In this document: positions 48,004 to 50,272 of the stretch, piece after piece | Numbering within the stretch: position 1 is the stretch's first letter | Layout: every line of letters starts with the position of its first letter | NCBI GenBank assembly: GCA_002731825.1 | Contig: PCCS01000040.1 | Coordinates: 1-50,272 of the forward strand | Direction: 5' to 3' | Source of the DNA: Myxococcales bacterium | Lineage (GTDB): Bacteria; Myxococcota_A; Bradymonadia; UBA7976; UBA1532 | DNA: 50,272 nucleotides | Notes under the pieces: generated by a model | Seen by the model: only the letters and a program-made list of their open reading frames with translations | The model's database searches: none | What the model was told of the DNA's origin: nothing | Made by a program: the position numbers and the translations under genes

Positions 48004-48393
48004 ATGTCTAAATACTCGACAAAGAGCAGAAAGAAAGTCCGTAAGAATATCCAGTCGGGCATTGCCCACATTCAGGCGACTTTCAACAATACAATTATCA
48101 CCATCACGGACGTGCAGGGTAACGCAGTCTCTTGGTCGTCAGCTGGGTCTCGTGGATTCAAGGGGTCTCGTAAGAGTACGCCATTCGCAGCTCAACTTGC
48201 GGCAGAGGATGCGGCTAACAAGGCACGTGAACACGGCATGCGCTCATTGGCGGTGTTTGTAAATGGACCTGGGTCCGGTCGTGAGGCCGCACTTCGCGCT
48301 TTGAGCAGCGTCGGGTTCAAGATCACAAGCATCCGAGACGTAACGCCTGTTCCGCACAACGGGTGTAGGCCTCCAAAACGACGCCGGGTGTAA
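48004..48393 (+). CDS. rpsK: 30S ribosomal protein S11
   Basis: The 129-residue protein has [23 protein letters not shown], the [19 protein letters not shown] stretch and the C-terminal [22 protein letters not shown], including the Asn-Gly that becomes isoaspartate in E. coli. The expected next gene, rpsD, is missing. Confidence 0.97.
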   Translation: MSKYSTKSRKKVRKNIQSGIAHIQATFNNTIITITDVQGNAVSWSSAGSRGFKGSRKSTPFAAQLAAEDAANKAREHGMRSLAVFVNGPGSGREAALRALSSVGFKITSIRDVTPVPHNGCRPPKRRRV

Positions 48394-48651
48394 GGTGTCT
48401 TTCAGCTCGAGCCGCGCATGGTTGTGGAACGGGATGTGAGACTTGATTCGATTTGTTTGAAACGACAGCCAGTGACAGCGCATCACGGTCCCCCGTTAGA
48501 AAAGGGGTCTAGAAGCGTCCACCGGCTGATTTATTTAGCGAGTGTAATTCCACCATCAGCTGAACAGGGTGGTGCCCGCTGCGCCTAGGGAGATGGCGTG
48601 GCAAGTGGAGTGGACCTGTTCAAGCGCTCTCAAGCGATAAAGGATATTAAG
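48394..48651 (+). other. 258-base gap between rpsK and rpoA, rpsD absent
   Basis: No ribosomal protein S4 gene is present. A 56-codon frame at 48418-48588 has no ribosome site and no clear S4 likeness. The gap holds CCCC/GGGG (48490-48510 region) and CCACC/GGTGG (48551-48573 region) pairings that could form a folded leader before rpoA. Its function is unknown. Confidence 0.6.
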
Positions 48652-49659
48652 ATGGAACCCATGGAAATAATTTCGAAGAATTGGCGCGAGTTGATCCGTC
48701 CGTCGGGCATCGTCGTTGACGAGTCCAACGAAGGCTACGGTAAGTTCGTTGCTGAGCCATTTGAGCGTGGCTTTGGCATTACTGTCGGTAATTCACTCCG
48801 ACGTATCTTGCTGTCATCCCTACAGGGCTCAGCCATTACAGCCATTCGGATTGACGGTGTGCTTCACGAATTCACAAGCGTCCCAGACGTTCTTGAGGAT
48901 GTTACAGAAATCATCTTGAACTTGAAGCAAGTCCGTTTCAAAGCGCACACGCTAGAGCCACGTGTTCTGCGAATCGACACAACTAAAGAAGGACCTGTCA
49001 CAGCGGCCGATATTATCGCTGACCCGCAGTTGGATGTCTTGAATCCCGAGCAGCACATCGCAACGCTCAATGATGGTGGCCGTCTGGTCATGGAACTCAC
49101 AGTTCGTACTGGGTACGGCTACGTTCCTGCTGAGCGCAACAAAACTGAGAGCATGCCCGTTGGCACAATCGCCATCGACTCTATGTTCAGCCCAGTGCGC
49201 CGTGTGAACTTCAATGTGAACAACGCCCGTGTCGGTCAGCGTACTGATTATGACCGTTTGGCTTTGGAAGTCTGGACCGACGGCAGCGTTGCGCCGGCTG
49301 ACGCCATTGCCTATGGCGCTAAAATTCTAAAAGAGCAGGTTCAAATCTTCATCAACTTTGATGAGGAGGCGGAGCCTGAGTATGAGGAAGAAACTGTCGA
49401 GAATGAGATTCTTCAGAACGAGAACCTCTACCGCAGTGTTGATGAGCTTGAACTGTCAGTGCGGTCTGCAAACTGTTTACAGAACGCAAACATCAAACTC
49501 ATTGGCGAACTCGTACAAAAGACAGAAGCAGAGATGCTCAAGACGAAAAATTTCGGCCGGAAGTCTCTTCGCGAGATCAAAGATATCCTCGCTGTAATGG
49601 GACTCTCCTTGGGTATGGAACTCGAAGGTTGGAATCCAGACGCCCGTCGGGGCAAATGA
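48652..49659 (+). CDS. rpoA: RNA polymerase alpha subunit
   Basis: The 335-residue subunit has the N-terminal assembly domain ([41 protein letters not shown]), a linker with an acidic stretch, and the C-terminal domain that contacts UP elements and activators ([48 protein letters not shown]). ATG 48652 with AAGGA seven bases upstream gives the usual length. A GTG at 48598 with a strong GGGAG would add 18 residues and is possible. Confidence 0.95.
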   Translation: MEPMEIISKNWRELIRPSGIVVDESNEGYGKFVAEPFERGFGITVGNSLRRILLSSLQGSAITAIRIDGVLHEFTSVPDVLEDVTEIILNLKQVRFKAHTLEPRVLRIDTTKEGPVTAADIIADPQLDVLNPEQHIATLNDGGRLVMELTVRTGYGYVPAERNKTESMPVGTIAIDSMFSPVRRVNFNVNNARVGQRTDYDRLALEVWTDGSVAPADAIAYGAKILKEQVQIFINFDEEAEPEYEEETVENEILQNENLYRSVDELELSVRSANCLQNANIKLIGELVQKTEAEMLKTKNFGRKSLREIKDILAVMGLSLGMELEGWNPDARRGK

Positions 49660-49689
49660 TCCACGCTAAGTGGGCTAGGGAGCAAAGAC

Positions 49690-50272
49690 ATGCGACATCG
49701 AAAGTCCGGACGTAAGCTCGGCCGAAACTCGAGTCATCGTTCCGCCATGTTCAGAAATATGGCGACTTCGTTGATTGAGGAAGAGCGGATTCAGACGACA
49801 GCGGCAAAAGCTAAAGAACTGCGTCCAATTATTGAGAAGTTGATCACCTTGGGCAAGCGAAACGCGCCTAGCGTTGTGGCTCAAGCGCAGGGTGACCAAG
49901 AGAAAGCGCGTCGTTCAGCAGCTCGTGTTGCTGCGGTTCGCCAAGCGGGTAAGCTCGTGAGAAATCGTTTCGCATTGCAGAAACTGTTCGGCGATTTGGC
50001 GGAGAGATTCGTCGGCCGCGATGGCGGTTACACGCGCGTGCTACGAGTGGGGCGACGCTATGGCGATAACGCTGAGTTGGCCATTATTGAACTTCTACCC
50101 GAGGGATATGAGAAAGTCAGCAAGCCAAAGGCGGATGCACCTGCAGCAGAAGACCCTGTGGTTGAAGCAGCTGCAGAAGAGCCAGCCGCCGAAGTAGCCG
50201 CAGACGAGCCAGCAGCTGAGGCAGCCGCCGAAGTAGCCGCAGACGAGCCAGCAGCTGAGGCAGCCGCCGAAG
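49690..50272 (+). CDS. rplQ: 50S ribosomal protein L17 with repetitive acidic Ala-rich tail (cut by window edge)
   Basis: The first 120 or so residues are a normal L17: [50 protein letters not shown], and the C-terminal [25 protein letters not shown]. The frame then continues past the usual end into a low-complexity tail rich in Ala, Glu, Asp, Pro and Val, at least 70 residues long and still open at the window end. The tail is probably disordered and solvent-exposed. AGGGAG lies seven bases before the ATG. Confidence 0.95.
   Translation, partial: MRHRKSGRKLGRNSSHRSAMFRNMATSLIEEERIQTTAAKAKELRPIIEKLITLGKRNAPSVVAQAQGDQEKARRSAARVAAVRQAGKLVRNRFALQKLFGDLAERFVGRDGGYTRVLRVGRRYGDNAELAIIELLPEGYEKVSKPKADAPAAEDPVVEAAAEEPAAEVAADEPAAEAAAEVAADEPAAEAAAE
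50185..50272 (+). repeat. 39-bp tandem repeat in the rplQ 3' end
   Basis: Two perfect 39-bp copies (50185-50223 and 50224-50262) and the start of a third lie head to tail. Each encodes the 13-residue unit [13 protein letters not shown], keeping the rplQ frame. The array runs off the window, so the copy number is unknown. Confidence 0.9.

Noticed and set aside
48418..48588. 56-codon open frame in the gap where rpsD should be, checked as a possible S4 remnant
   Set aside because: A faint similarity to the S4 RLD-to-HG segment is within chance. There is no ribosome site and no N- or C-terminal S4 motif.
50185..50272. Tandem repeats as a CRISPR array
   Set aside because: Copies are directly adjacent without spacers and keep the rplQ reading frame.

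Overview
The window reads as chromosomal DNA of a Gram-negative, proteobacterial-type organism, with base composition near half G+C. The supporting signs are two lipoproteins with clear lipoboxes, an LpoA-like envelope protein, a three-helix SecE, MiaE and Lon. A long FHA-domain protein paired with a GspE-N/TPR protein, together with the translation gene order, makes a deltaproteobacterial-type lineage (Myxococcota, Bradymonadota or relatives) the best guess. That placement is inference and only moderately sure.

Region 1 (1-20 kb) is a mixed single-copy region. It opens with the N-terminal 320 codons of a benzoyl-CoA-dihydrodiol lyase (boxC) on the minus strand. Divergent from it is a BoxR-type regulator, an XRE helix-turn-helix fused to a shikimate-kinase-like domain, so the edge of an aerobic benzoyl-CoA (box) degradation cluster is visible. 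Next come an orphan Dam-type methyltransferase, a PlsB-like acyltransferase overlapping a GpsA-like protein that seems to have lost its catalytic residues, a YdeP-type molybdopterin oxidoreductase, a lipoprotein of unknown function, miaE and lon. An LpoA-like lipoprotein lies on the minus strand. A probable plus-strand series follows: the FHA protein, the GspE-N/TPR protein, proS, pyrF and rlmB, the last three tightly overlapped.

Region 2 (20-34 kb) is the tRNA-tuf-rpoBC cluster: tRNA-Thr(TGT), Tyr, Gly, Thr(GGT), tuf, rpmG, tRNA-Trp, secE, nusG, rplK, rplA, rplJ, rplL, rpoB and rpoC. It starts from a near-consensus sigma-70 promoter. Hairpins sit in every tRNA spacer, an intrinsic terminator follows tuf, and three strong hairpins lie in a row between rplL and rpoB.

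Region 3 (34-50 kb) is a merged str-S10-spc-alpha supercluster: rpsL, rpsG, fusA, rpsJ, rplD, rplW, rplB, rpsS, rplV, rpsC, rplP, rpmC, rpsQ, rplN, rplX, rplE, rpsH, rplF, rplR, rpsE, rpmD, rplO, secY, rpmJ, rpsM, rpsK, rpoA and rplQ (cut by the window edge). The order is classical, but three near-universal members are missing from their usual slots: rplC (L3) between rpsJ and rplD, rpsN (S14) between rplE and rpsH, and rpsD (S4) between rpsK and rpoA. A tuf copy after fusA and adk/map/infA after secY are also absent. The rplQ product carries a repetitive Ala/Glu-rich tail encoded by perfect 39-bp tandem repeats that run off the window.

I found no CRISPR array, insertion sequence, prophage or clearly new defence or biosynthetic system. 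The most unusual signals are the three missing ribosomal protein genes, the catalytically degenerate GpsA-like protein and the dense RNA-hairpin regulation of the tRNA-tuf-rpoBC region.
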